From: Rosa chinensis
Lineage: Eukaryota; Streptophyta; Magnoliopsida; Rosales; Rosaceae
Reading direction: 5' to 3'
Assembly (NCBI RefSeq): GCF_002994745.2
Contig: NC_037090.1
Coordinates: 39,985,001-40,049,000, forward strand
DNA: 64,000 nucleotides
Positions 12,006 to 23,420 of this stretch are shown in pieces. The notes beneath the pieces were generated by a model. That model did not search any database and was not told where the DNA came from. It saw only the letters and a program-made list of their open reading frames with translations. Position numbers and translations under genes: made by a program. Each line of letters opens with the position of its first letter. Positions within the stretch are counted from its first letter, which is position 1.

Positions 12006-12288
12006 GAGAAGGGGTTGAGACGAGGATAATGGTGATGGCGGAGCAGAGGTCAAAACGACGTTAGATTAGGGTTTTTTTTTTGTTTTTTGTTTTTGTAATA
12101 AAATGACCATTTTAGCCTTCAAAGTGGGCCCTATTATCGGATTTAATGTCCGATTCGGACGGAACACCACAGATTGGGCACGGCTGAGGAAAATTGAAAA
12201 GCTCAGGGGGTAAAAATTCAAAATTGAAAGTATAGGGGGTAAAATGATGACACCCCCAAACCTCTGGGGGGTAAACTGAAATTAATCC
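10742..12288. mobile_element. Mutator-like (Pack-MULE-type) element with long TIRs
   Basis: The left arm, starting GGATTAATTTCAATTTACC, is repeated in inverted form at the right end. The arms are about 190 bp (roughly 10742-10934 and 12098-12288) and match closely, including a shared AAAATGGTCATTTTAT block at their inner ends. No transposase is present. The inside carries a host-gene-like PPR fragment, which is the hallmark of Pack-MULEs. I find no 9-bp TSD (the left flank ends GCTCTCGT, the right flank starts AAAAAGAAA). The element in the solo LTR at 36862-37865 has related ends and does have a 9-bp TSD. Confidence 0.75.
11590..12053 (-). pseudogene. Captured pentatricopeptide-repeat (PPR) gene fragment
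   Basis: PPR proteins bind organelle RNA. On the minus strand, one frame gives GLASMGIVPTPAVVIEVLYL, then SYDYPFSAVKFF. After a stop and a frame change it gives SPKGWYLIVDLLGRNRHFD and MWDAIRLMRDEV. This order matches the N-terminal region of plant mitochondrial PPR proteins, where SAVKFF-W and a Y-L-VDLLG-N-FD block are typical. Upstream (about 11890-12050) a serine-rich reading with RFSSAFTKDL resembles a targeting peptide, followed by a GA-rich low-complexity run. The stop and frameshift mean it is not a working gene. It lies wholly between the two TIR arms, so it was probably captured by the element. Confidence 0.6.
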
Positions 12289-12497
12289 AAAAAGAAAATT
12301 ATGAGCTAAAGTAAAGGAAGAGATCCACCGTATTACATATATAACAAACATCAAGGCAACCTTGATCAAATAAAAACACAACTTCCATACCTCAGTCACT
12401 TTGTTTTAGTATTGCCTTCTTCCTCCTTCAGTTCCTAGAAGCTCCAAATTTATCTACACTACATAGCTTCTCCATGCTCACAAAACTCTTTAATAAA
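12289..12497. other. Unassigned stretch between the MULE and the Athila-like LTR
   Basis: About 200 bp with no recognisable gene or repeat. It may be old flank of the SECA1-like locus, but I could not match it to SecA. Confidence 0.3.
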
Positions 12498-14796
12498 ATG
12501 TTATGTCCATAATTACCTAGTAATTATTCCTCTAATCTTGCACTTTTACTTAATCTTTGTGTTTATTTATATATATTTATTATGTTTTCCTTATCATGCT
12601 AGAAAATGATGGAGAAGCATGGAAAAACACTAAAAAGTCAACCTTAGCACATTTTCCTACTTTGGCTAGGAGAAAATGAGCTAGACAAGGACGGAGGGCC
12701 GGTAGCTTGACCAAAAAAACTCCAAATAAGTTGAAACTTTCCAGATCCATTCTTGACATCCTAAGGATCATTTTATATGAATACAAGAGCTAGTTTAGAG
12801 TGGAAGGCCATCAAAAGATCAATCCAATTTTATGACTAAAAGACAAAAACTCCAAAACCGGACTTGTACTGATTCCGGCAGAATTTCCGGCCAAAACACG
12901 GCTAAATAAGCTCTGAAATTTTACTAGGATAATCTATACCCATGGAGGAACATTTGGTATGGAGAAGTCAAAGGCAGATTCCGAAGTCTCGGTAGAGATT
13001 CAATTGAAGGAAGATAGCAGAAGAAAGTGAGCAAATGGACAAAAAAAGAAGTCAACGAAGGTCAACGCCAGATTCTGGACATTTCTGGCCAAGTTGGCCG
13101 GCCAAGAACATGTGTGGAAGACAAGAAAGAGCTGATTAGGGTTAGGGACTTTAGGTGGGAAGACTTTAAGTCTAGGTTATTTTGAAATTCAAAATTTGAA
13201 AGATGACAAGTGATCCTATTCTTACACCTTACATCTTTATCTCTCATTTATAACCTTGTTCCCTTACACAATGACCCTTCTACCCTTATTTTTTATTCTC
13301 CACGAAAATATCTATGGTCTTTATAGGTAATTTCTATGTGGAGTTAAAACTAGATCCACATTTTGTGCTTACACATTTGTCAATCACATCTAACCCTTCA
13401 TTTTCTTTGATCTCCAACCTCCATTCATCACTTTTGGCCTATAAAAACACCCTCCCTTCATTTGGACGTTTTTCATCTTCTCTTCATACATCTCCTCACA
13501 CATTTCTCTTAGTTTCTTAGCTTTAGTTCATAGTTTCGTAGCTTTGTGTAGAGATAGGTGTATAGTTTCTTGGTTCTTGGTTTTTCCTTACCAAAACCGA
13601 AGTATCTATACACTTTTGATCAATCACAACTCTAGTTTCATATATTCAAGCCTTGTTCATCCTAGTTTTAAGAGATTTTGTGGAATTGTATGGTGTTTTT
13701 GGTTCCTTTCTCTTATAAGAAACCAAAGATACCATACTAGGAAGCATTTCTCACTTTGTTTTGCATCTTAGAGGGTAGAAAGTGGACTTAGAGGTACGGT
13801 TTGGTTCTTTTTGGAATCAAACCCGTGGGTATTCCTTCCTTTTTCTACTATTCTCTCTCTTAATTTACTTGATGTTTTACAAGTTTATGGCTTTAGTTTA
13901 TGTAGCTATGGGTTGTGAGTAGAATAAATTTGGGGCTAGGGCAAACTCATGTATAAAACAATGTGATGCCATGTTTTTGATAAATATGCAAGTTTTGAAT
14001 CATTTAGCTACTTTACTTTAATGCTTTCTTACATATGTTTTGGATTTGTCATCTAGAAGCATGTTGTAGGAATTTATGGAATCGGAAACTTAAGCTTGAC
14101 AATCTTTTGTAACCGAGAAGCATAGGTAGCTAATAGGATGGTAGTCTAGCTTATTCTTACGGGAAGAACTAGATTGCTTGGGTTTCTTACCTTAAAATTA
14201 ATGCTTGGTTCCCTGAGTTTAAGAGTCGAGAGGCCTTAAGCTTGCGGCATCAAAACCATTTTATGTTTTAGCGAATGTAAATGGGACAAAGGTTACGTAT
14301 TCTAGCTTTGCTTTAGCGACATAGTTAGGATGCATAATTAGTTGGTAGCTTGGTTTCTCTAGCGAAAACCGAGGGGGGAATTTATCAAAGCATGTTGTTA
14401 TTTGAAAATGGGTTAAATTATATGCATGAGGGAGGCTAGGTGCAAAAATCTATCCTCCTATTTATCTCATTGATCAAAGTCTTTATTTTTTCTATTAGCT
14501 TAGTTTACTTTATAAACAACTAAAACCAACCTAGCCATTCACTACCATAATTGTTAATACCATCCTTACAATCTTTAGCTTCCAAAGGGCTAAGATTGTG
14601 AACTTATAAAAAGATAGACTCGCATATGTTTTTCTAGGCTTTCTTGCGGAAATCTAGCTAGGTTTGAGTTTCCTTCAATCCATTGGGTACGATACTCTTC
14701 ACTTCCCTATATTAAAACTTGATCTCCTACACTTGGGAGTAGGGCACATCATCACACAAATTTTCACATATTTTCATACTCGTGATGCGACCAACA
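12498..14796 (+). repeat. 5' LTR of the Athila-like element
   Basis: The right end is set by GATGCGACCAACA directly before a degenerate primer site. The left end is uncertain. I place it at TGTTATGTCC (12498) because it starts with TG, but no second LTR is available for comparison. Confidence 0.5.
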
Positions 14797-14822
14797 AGTT
14801 TTTAGCTCTGTTGCAGGGGATT
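14797..14822 (+). other. Degenerate primer binding site of the Athila-like element
   Basis: TTTTTAGCTCTGTTGCAGGGG corresponds, with several changes, to the TTTTTGGCGCCGTTGCCGGGG consensus that follows the LTR in Athila/Tat-type plant elements. The region from here to about 15960 is a long untranslated leader without recognisable coding sequence. Confidence 0.6.
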
Positions 14823-15969
14823 GAGGTAGAACTCAATCCCTAGCTAATAGGTTGCCGTAGGACTAGAGAATCCGTGTAGTTTATCTTTATTTTGTTAGGT
14901 TTTGTGGTAGTTTTCTTATTTTCAAATTTGTTTAAGTACTTTGGGTAAGCAGATGGTAAATTGTGGTAAGAGAGACTAAATTGAGCATGTCAAATTAAAA
15001 AAAAAAAATAGTCTTGCCTATTTACTATTTACTTATTACTTATTGCAAGTTCACCTTTTAGTATGTAGAAATTTGTTGTTGAAAGTAAAAAGTTGTAATT
15101 GCGGTCAAATTGGACTAATTGGAGCATATTATACTTGTGAAAGTAGTCTTAATTACTCATTCTTTTTACTTAAAACTTGTACCAATTTCGCTTTTAGCTT
15201 GTAAGTTTAAAATTTCTTTGAATTTGTCAAGGTATTTTAATTTCACTTCTTTAAGGTTTGAATTTAATTAGAACTTGCGGAGTAGGATTTTATCTTTTCA
15301 CCGTCAAGTTTATTTACTCTTCACAAGTAGGCTCATCTGATTGAATTATTTCATGAGGAGTTACAAAAAAGTTGAGTGTTAGACAACACCCAAAGATGGA
15401 TTCCTATTCCCCTTTTAAGTAAATTGGATCAAGATTTCACCTTTGTGACCGATTGGTTCATCAATTTTCACCACTAGGCTCACCTTAAGAAGGCGATGTC
15501 TAGGTAAGAGGTTAGAGATTTATCCCGGGTGTTGTGCTGTGTACTAAGTGAGACCAAAGCCGCACCTACTCTTACCTGGTCGTACTTTGATGAGAGTTAC
15601 TGAAAGTTTAAAGTGTTGAACTTAGCTTGGAACTACGCCAAGCTCGTTACACCTAATTTGGAACTACGCCAAATTTGAAATCCTTCTCCCATTTGCTTTT
15701 CTACTTACAAGTTCTTGTTAAATTCTTGTTCTCTTAGAAGCGCTATTAAAGTTCTTTCGATAAAGGAAGGGAGGTTGAAAATAAACAAGTTTTTGAGCAA
15801 ATTGTACATATTTGGGTAAAAAGCGTAAATAGTTAAGCAAGCTCCAACAATTGCAATTTGCAAAAGTTAGAAAGATTTGTGCAATTACTCTTCTTAAGTG
15901 TGCTAATTTGTGTAGTTTCTTGTATTCTTATTTACTAACACTTTTGACTTGTGTGATTCATAGGTGTAT

Positions 15970-16376
15970 ATGACTTTGTCCCCTCAATTTGGAAGTGGTT
16001 TACAAACCGTTCTACAGCCTAATGATCAAGAGACACCGCAAGGGCAATCACTTAAGCTCATGGCCCCTTCTTCATCTACCATCTATTCTAATCCGTTGGT
16101 TCAATCATCCGAGGAAGTTTCTAATAGTTCAAGTGATAATTCGGAGAAAGGGAGTCCGGTTCTAGTTGTTAATAATCTAGTCACCTTGGATAGATTATTC
16201 AAGTTAGACCAAGAAGCAAGGGTTGTAAATCCAAGCCTTGGACCAAGAAAGTATCATATTGTGATGGCCGTCGAAGAAGAAAGAGAGGAAATGGGAGAGC
16301 AAAGGCCAATAAGGGATTGTGCCTTACCATCATTGTCCACACATTCACGATGCATTTTCTTGCCACCGTGCGTGTA
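15970..16376 (+). pseudogene. gag, N-terminal part (Athila-like)
   Basis: The frame opens at ATG 15970 and runs to the point where a minus-strand LTR begins at 16377. Its end, RPIRDCALPSLSTHSRCIF, corresponds to the conserved block just before the NNFEIKPA region of Athila gags. That region, and the whole capsid-like core after it, is absent. The reading frame then passes into LTR sequence and has no meaning beyond about 16376. The other piece of gag resumes at 19958. Confidence 0.7.
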
Positions 16377-16757
16377 TGACAGGACCCGCCCCGAATTTCA
16401 CCCTGAAATCCGAGGTGGCCCTGTGGGACCCACCTTAGAAATAACTCTACCAAATTTTCGGCAGAGTCACCCCTAAAATGGACTACCCAAAACCTGTGAA
16501 AACACATTCACACTTCTAATAACTCATCTTTATTCTTCTGGAGCCGCCCTGCTCCCAAAATCACAACAACTCCACTTTCACAAAACACCAAACTCAACTT
16601 AACAATACTAATCCCAAAGGTTATCAGAGCAATACTAATACACAAGGATATAAAAAGAAGAGTAAAGGATCAAGGGATCCTACAATGCGGAAGTATGACA
16701 ATTATTCCTCAAATGCCATGTATGCCCGACCTCCACTAATTCGCCTGCAAACTGGGA

Positions 16758-18990
16758 ATTTGAAACCGAAGGGCCCAGGGGAAAAGTATTGAAAACACGT
16801 TAGAGTGAGTGGACAAAAATAAATAAATAAGATAATTCGAATGAAAGTAAAGCTTTAATACTTTCCCACATGTTCATCTTTTAAAAACCTTGATGCATGC
16901 AACGTGGATAAAACATATTTCTCGCAACATGAAAATTCGTGAAAACATTCCAGACCCACTGGTCAAAAGAAATCGAGCTAGCCCCGCTAGCTGAAGGTAT
17001 CAATCAAATATGGGGAAGAAGTTCTCACCATAAAAATAAGGGAGCCTCCCAGGCTCGGGTCGGAGTGTCCCACACTCTGGAGCATCCCATGCTCTGCTCT
17101 ACTCACCCACGAACACATAGTAAGCAGGGAGGAGTACTAATAGGCTAGCTAGCAATAAATATGACGACCCAGGTATGGTGGGTTAAAATCATACAAAAAT
17201 CAAAAATCAGTAAGGCTTCCCGAATTTCTCACGAGAAAATACATATTCCAAAGACGTGGCACCGCACGCTAAAATATTCTCGAATTCATAAACCAATAGG
17301 CGAGGAATAATAGATGAATAAAATTTTCTCTCGAAAATCTCATTTTCGAAAACCTTTCAGAAATCTCAGAATAGACGAATGACAACCATATTTAATTCCC
17401 GAAACCACCTCGGAAAATAATTTGTCGAAAATCATTAATAAATCGCAAATCATACTTTATTTCGAAATTCGCCATATCCTTTTAAAACTTAGAGCCAAAA
17501 ATCATTCTGAAATTATAACCGAGATAAATCAATTTATATTCTCAAATAAATAAACTTAATAATTAATTACGAAACAATATTGCATGCATCACTTAAAATC
17601 AAAAGTCCACTAATAGTATACGGCTAACGTGGCACCCAATCTTAAGGATCCTTGTCGAGCGATGGGTCGGTACTTCGTCCTGTACAAAATTATATTCTGT
17701 AAACAACCATTCGACACTTAATACGATTCTAAACCGAAACCCAAAAACCCCACGTCAACATCTCCAATTCTTTCCAGATTCAAGCCAAACTTCACTTCTA
17801 ATATCAATCCGTCGATTAAAGCATTCCATAGCGGAATAAGGGAAATCCAATGGTCGGATTCCCACAAATCGACATCTGAAACCGAAGGGCACAGGGGGTA
17901 AGCATTTAAAACGTTAGTGTGAGTGGACAAAAAGTTAAATGATTATAACATAAGGAAAAGAAAGAAAGAGTTTATACTTTCCCACAATTTAGTTTGGAAA
18001 GATAAATTTCTGATGCATGCAAGATTTAGAACAATTTATTTCCTTAACTTCAAAAGAGCGTAAGAAAGAAAATAGTCCAGCCTCGCTGGCTAAAATAAAT
18101 AAATAATATGGGGAAGAGATTTCACCATACGGGTAAAGGAGCCCCTTAGGCTCTACCCTCGACTGCCACTCACATATAGATTGTGTGAGGAGGAGAACTT
18201 ATAACCTCGACTACCACTCACGTGAGGAGGAGAATCCTTGACTGCCACTCACAAACACAAAGTAAGTGAGGAGGAGACACTAACAGAAAGACCCGAGTAT
18301 GGTGAGGAAAAATATTTGAAAACTAGTAAATCCATAAGGCTTCCCCACATTTCTCACGAGAAAATAAGTATATTCCAATAACGTGGCCCCGCACGCCAAA
18401 ATATTCTCAAATTCGTAATAAAAAGCCGAGCGATAATAGATAACTATAAATCGGCGAAAATCATATAAATCAAAATTTAATCTCCCAAAAACCAAATCAT
18501 ATTACCGAAACAATTCAAAAATCCAAATCCAAGCATAACAATTTCATATTCGAAATCCATACGGAAACAATACCAAAATTATTATCCAAAGTAAAATATT
18601 ATGCTCGATAAGAAACATGATAAATAAATAAAGCAATCACTCATCACTTCGGAAAATAATTGCATGCATCACAACTTAAAAATAAAAGTCCACTCACAGT
18701 ATTAGGCTAGTCCTATCATCGATCATATTCTCCTCGTATGGAGACTCCTCTCGTTCTGTACGAATAACACTCGTAAAAATATAATTACAGGACGGGAATT
18801 TAAATTTAAGATAATTATATAATGAAATTTCTAAACATCTCCTTCAATCCACCTCGGATTCCATCCAAACTACACCAATTAAGTCAGTTCGTCAATTTAT
18901 AAATTCTAGGCAAAATTCAAGAGAAATCCGACAGTCGGTTTCTCAAATTCGATAACCGAAACTCTTAACTTTTTGAAAATTCATAATCTA
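16758..18990. repeat. 1119-bp tandem duplication within LTR K
   Basis: Landmarks recur in the same order: GAAACCGAAGGGC (16758 and 17877), ACTTTCCCACA, TGATGCATGCAA, GGGGAAGA, TAAGGCTTCCC, TCTCACGAGAAAATA, CGTGGC(A/C)CCGCACGC and TTGCATGCATCAC. The copies have diverged by substitutions and small indels. The second ends near 18960 with a variant of the unit border, GATAACCGAAAC. Confidence 0.8.
18148..18275. repeat. Short tandem repeat, CGACTGCCACTCAC...GTGAGGAGGAGA, three units
   Basis: Three nearby units pair CCACTCAC with GTGAGGAGGAGA. Because CTCAC and GTGAG are complementary, each unit can form a small hairpin. Confidence 0.65.
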
Positions 18991-19957
18991 TTTAAAACTT
19001 CTCCAATCTTCACCAAAATCACATTTGCAACCTCCACAAATCATGTACATTTTAATTAGCTAAAAATAGAAATCAAAACTCCACCTTACGCGCCATTTAC
19101 AGTGGCAACACGTGGGCTACATGCGCCGGCGGCAACCACCTCCGATGGCCACCAAAATTTGGCAGCACCACCTACTCAACAAACCCAATATCTTTCTCAA
19201 CTACAACAAGTTCCAATTTTACCTTGAAGAGCTCCAATTTGGCCGGTGAACACAAGCCCAGAAATTTCAAAACCCTAGTTTTGAAATTTCTTCGATTCAC
19301 TCTCCACACCACGAATTGAGGGTAGAAGCTCGAGGGGAAATTATCCTTGGCTTGAGGCGCTTCTGCTATATCTGGTTTTGTGGCCGGGGATGGCCGGAAT
19401 TGGAAGAAATCGACGATTGAAGCCAACTGCTACAGTAAAGTTTGGGAGCTCGATCTGCAAAATTCCGGCCAAATTGTCAAGAAACACCACCGTAGGTGTG
19501 TCAAGGAGGAGGAGGAGTGTCGTCTAATGCCCGGAGTTTGTTGTTGGGTGGCCGGAAAAAGAAGATTGGCCGGAAATCAAAGGGAGGCCAAAGGGGAAGA
19601 GAGAGCTCGGGGAAAAGGAGAGAGAGAGTTACTGAGGTGGGGGGTAGGTTTCAGGAAATGGAAATCTACCAACAGTAATTTTCCATATATATACTTTTTT
19701 TTACCATAAACAATAACTTTCACATTTTAAGCTATAACTTTCACATACGAACTCCAATTTAAGTGTACCACATGTCCACGGACTCGGTTTAACGTCCCCT
19801 ACAACTTTCGTGAAGAAATTTTCTCAAATTGTTAACCCATTAAAAGTCACCTTCTAGCAGCCCCCCCTAAATGGTAGAAACTGAAACCAAGGACAGTAAA
19901 ACGTATAGTAATTCACTTAGATACAGTAAAAGGGTAAATCGGATATGGGGCGTAACA

Positions 19958-20682
19958 CTTTGAGAGATGCCACTCAACCTAAAATTGGTGGTATGTATGA
20001 GATTAAGACTCCTAATGTAGATGCACAACAAGAGCTTAGAAGAATGGAAGAGAGCATGAACAAGAAGTTTGAGATGTTATTGAAGCAACAAGCTAAGGGA
20101 GGTCGCGAGCATGTCAATGAGGTAAACCAAGGGCCACTTGTGTGTTTGATATGTGAAGGAGTCAACCATGATACCCTTTCTTGTCCACATGGGGATTGTT
20201 TCCCGAAGATTATTGAAGAGTGCAAGCAAATGGGGTACCAAAGGCCCAAGAATGATCCCTACTCCAACACATATAATCCCAGTTGGAGGAACCACCCTAA
20301 CTTTTCATGGGGTGGCAATCAAGGTGGAAATCAAGGACGTGCACAAGGAGTCAGTTATGGTGGCGGTAATTATGGAGGGGCTAGTGGAAGCCAAGGGTTT
20401 CAAGGCAATAAAGGTGTAGTTGGTGGTAATGCTTATCCTAAGCCACCTTATCAAGCAAGACCCCTCTTCCAAGCTCCTAATCCTCAAGCTCAAGCACCTA
20501 TTCCTCTACCTCAAGGGGAATCATCGAAGTCTAGCTTAAAGGAGATGCTTGCCAAGGTGTTAGCAAATCAAAATGAGATCATTCAAAGTGTTCGAAATGG
20601 GGTGACATCCACTACCCAAGGTTTGCACAAGCTTGAAGCACAAATGGGGCAATTGGCTAGTGAGATGAGAGAAAGTAAGTAA
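19958..20682 (+). pseudogene. gag, C-terminal part (Athila-like)
   Basis: The gag frame resumes at TLRDATQPKIGGMYEIK. It continues through a helical segment (ELRRMEESMNKKFEMLLKQQ), a cysteine-histidine segment CLICEGVNHDTLSCPHG that resembles a relic zinc knuckle, and a glycine/asparagine-rich stretch (SWGGNQGGNQGRAQG). It ends with a helical tail LHKLEAQMGQLASEM and stops at 20680. This is the normal C-terminal order for Athila-type gags. The open frame of about 245 codons contains LTR-derived codons at its very start, so the true gag part begins at 19958. Confidence 0.75.
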
Positions 20683-21540
20683 GGAGAGTTGCCTTCCATT
20701 ACCGAGAAGAACCCACGAGTCAACCAAGCCAAGGCCATCACAACTTTGAGAAGTAGGAAGGTATATGATAACAAGGTTACCCTTAACGATGATGATATGG
20801 AGATGGATGCACCAAAGGAACCTTTGTTGACTATCAAAGTGGCAAGAGTACCTCCCGGGTTTGAATAAAAGTCTAAGGGCGTGAAGGAGAATTTGAGAGA
20901 TGATGGAGTGATCAAAGACAAGACCAAGACCATGAATAATGATGTGGGAGCAAATGGGTCCAAGCCAAGTTTTGAGGACGTGCAAGAAGAAGTGCCAATT
21001 CCTTTTCCACAAGCGGTGTATCAAGAGAAGGCTTTGAGTAGGAAAGAGAAGAAATCCATGGAGTGTTTTGATGTATTCAAGAAGGTGGAGGTCAATATTC
21101 CTCTTCTTGAATCAATCAAGACCATTCCTACATATGCTAAATTTCTCAAGGACTTGTGCACTCACAAGCGGTATAAGAATAAATTGAAGAAGGATGATAA
21201 AGTGTGCTTGAATGAGAGAATTAGTGTCGTACTTCAAAGGAAGTTACCTCCCAAGCTCAAGGATCCGGGATCTTTTACTATTCCTTGCAAGATTGGTGAG
21301 AGGCCATTTGAGAAGGCACTTATGGATTTTGGGGGCTACTATTAATTTGATGCCTTATGGAGTTTACAAGGAGCTTGGGTTAAGCGACATCAAGCCTATC
21401 CAAATTTCTCTCCAACTAGCCGATAGAAGTGTAGTGTATCTGAGAGGAGTCGTAGAGGATGACTTAGTGCAAGTCAATGAATTGGTCATACCGGCCGATT
21501 TCGTTATTCTTGACATGGAAGGAAGTCTACCAAGATGATC
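20683..21540 (+). pseudogene. gag-pol linker and aspartic protease region (Athila-like)
   Basis: After the gag stop the frame reads on as GELPSITEKNPRVNQAKAIT, with a further stop before 20880. It then gives a long open stretch containing PIPFPQAVYQEKALSRKEKK and KLKDPGSFTIPCKIGE. The protease active-site block is split by an extra G near 21330: ALMDFG in one frame, ATINLMPYGVYKELGL in the next. The family motif is a D-(L/F)-GA-(S/T)-INLMP box. A second single-base insertion near 21527 moves the frame again, after VILDMEGS. Neither the protease nor a fused polyprotein can be produced. Confidence 0.7.
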
Positions 21541-22960
21541 ACCGTATCATCTTTGGTAGAGCTTTTATGGCCACGGAGGGGACAAAAATTGATGTGAAGT
21601 TGGGCTTGCTTACTATGGTGGTGTATGATACAACAATCGTCTTTAAGATATTCGATGAATTGAGGAAGCCCATGAGACACCAAAAAGTCTATTCTATTGA
21701 AGTAGAGGACAAGATTGATGACTTGGAAGAACACACTTTTCATGAGACTTCATCAAGTGATGCCTTAGAAGCAGCATTAGCACACTTTAGGATGAATTTT
21801 TATGAAGAAAGTACTATAGAGGAGGTCGAACAATTTGATTCTTATCTTCCCATGGGTAAACCGACACTTGAGGATGGTTACTACACAAGGCATGAGGCTA
21901 ATGAGGTGCATGCCTCTAACACTTCTCTCTTCATTGATTCCACTCCTCCAATTACAAGTTCTACTTCTATTGAGTTGAAGCTTCTTCCTTCACATTTGAA
22001 GTATGTCTATATTGATGATGCACGTACTTTGACTCTCATAATCTCTTAAAGTCTATCACACGAGCAAGAGTCCATGCTTCTTGATGTCCTTAGGAGGCAT
22101 CAGGGTGCTTTTGGGTGGAAGATTAATGACATAAAAGGGTTGAGTCCTACCATTTGTATGCATCATATCTACATGGAAGATGAAGATAGACCTAGAAGGA
22201 AGCTACAAAGAAGACTCAATCCGAATATGGGAGAGGTTGTCAATAAAGAAATCCTTAAGCTCTTAGATTGTGGCGTCATTTACCCAATTTCAGACTCAAA
22301 GTGGGTATCTCCTATTCAAGTTGTTCCTAAGAAAGGTGGTATGACCGTGGTTGAAAATGAAAGGGGTGAATTGGTTCTGCAAAGAGTGGCTGATACATCA
22401 GGGTATGTGTTGATTGTAGAAAGTTGAATGTCGCCACTCGCAAAGATCATTTCCCATTACCTTTCATGGACCAAATGCTTGAGAGACTTGCGGGGCATTC
22501 TTATTATTGCTTCTTCTTGGATGGTTATAGTGGTTATAATCAAGTTTCAATTGCTCCCGATGACCAAGAGAAGACCACTTTTACATGTACATATAACACT
22601 ATGCATACTGGCGGATGCCATTTGGCCTTTGTAATGCACCCGCCACTTTCCAACGGTGTATGATGGCAATTTTCTCCGACATGGTAGAAAAGTTTTGGAA
22701 GTATTCATGGATAACTTCTCCGTGTTTGGTGATAGTTTTGAAGAGTGACTTGACCATCTTTCTTGTGTCTTGATGAGGTGTGAAGAGAGTAACCTTGTGC
22801 TTAATTGGGAAAAGTGTCATCTAATGGTGCAAAAGGGGATTGTTCTTGGCCACATGATCTCATCCGAGGGCATTGAAGTTGACAAGGCTAAGATTGAAGT
22901 AATTGAGAAGTTACCACCTCCTACTAATGTCAAGGGTGTAAGAAGCTTTCTAGGGCATCA
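21541..22960 (+). pseudogene. Reverse transcriptase region (Athila-like), truncated
   Basis: Blocks in order: the protease end with DDHRIIFGRAFMATEG, a variable linker, the RT start with LPSHLKYVY and LLDVLRRHQGAFGW, then GVIYPISDSKWVSPIQVVPK, RKLNVATRKDHFPLPF, FLDGYSGYNQV, and finally VLNWEKCHLMVQKGIVLGH and GVRSFLGH. Frame changes occur near 22425 and 22600. The catalytic box at 22705-22716 reads FMDN, where the family has FMDD, so a metal-binding aspartate is replaced by asparagine. RT ends at about 22960 where unrelated DNA starts. Confidence 0.75.
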
Positions 22961-23412
22961 AACACATGTACATCATGTTCCAATAGAAATCACAGGGCTA
23001 AAGAGAGAGAGACTGCATCGGTTTCCAATCTTCATTCTTGCTAGCATAAGAAGGCATCTGACACTGAAACAAATCGTTTAAGTTATCAATACCAGACTGA
23101 TGAATTGAAAAAGGTGAGCAGAAATTTATTTACCTTTCGAGGTAATCGCGGAAGAAGGAGAGCAAAGGATCGGTGAGAATGGAGGGTTTCCCATTTTTGT
23201 CATTGAGAGGGAGAGTCAAGCCCTCCCTATCACTGTCTCCACCTTTCTTCGGATCATGCACTAGCTGCCACAACCTCCCCACCTCTCTCTGGATCAAACA
23301 CGTGCTGCCACAATGAAAGCAGGGTTGCAGATAGGTCAAGAGGAAATTCCCGTAAAAGCGCACGTAGGGCAACCAATTGAAAAATCAAAGAGAGTGCAGG
23401 GACAAAAAAGTC
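22961..23412 (-). pseudogene. Unidentified exon-like fragment
   Basis: On the minus strand an open stretch from about 23372 ends with LTLPLNDKNGKPSILTD then PLLSFFRDYLER and meets a good splice donor, AAAG|GTAAAT, at about 23134. A possible acceptor TTGTTTCAG lies about 60 bp further on, but the following sequence soon hits a stop. I do not recognise the protein. It may be a host gene piece that was displaced or copied, since it joins truncated RT on one side and a LINE insertion on the other. Confidence 0.3.
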
Positions 23413-23420
23413 AGGTCACT

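Larger units (their letters stand above)
16377..19957 (-). mobile_element. LTR (family K) splitting the Athila-like gag
   Basis: On the minus strand it starts TGTTACGCCCC and ends GGGGCGGGTCCTGTCA, matching the TG...CA ends of the other gypsy LTRs here. The flanks are GTGTA on the left and CTTTG on the right, so there is no TSD, and gag is missing a large piece at this point. It contains a 1119-bp direct duplication. No gag or pol lies between the copies. A fragment of the same family lies at about 29932-31133. Confidence 0.7.
12498..22960 (+). mobile_element. Athila-like Ty3/gypsy retrotransposon, 3' half missing
   Basis: The order is LTR, long leader, gag, protease, RT, all on the plus strand. 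It stops within the RT/RNase H connection after GVRSFLGH at about 22960, where unrelated sequence begins. RNase H, integrase, any env-like region and the 3' LTR are missing. A minus-strand LTR interrupts gag. The element is dead: it has several stops, two clear frameshifts and an altered RT active site. The family assignment rests on the gag text, the DLGA(T/S)INLMP-type protease region and the long leader. Confidence 0.75.
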
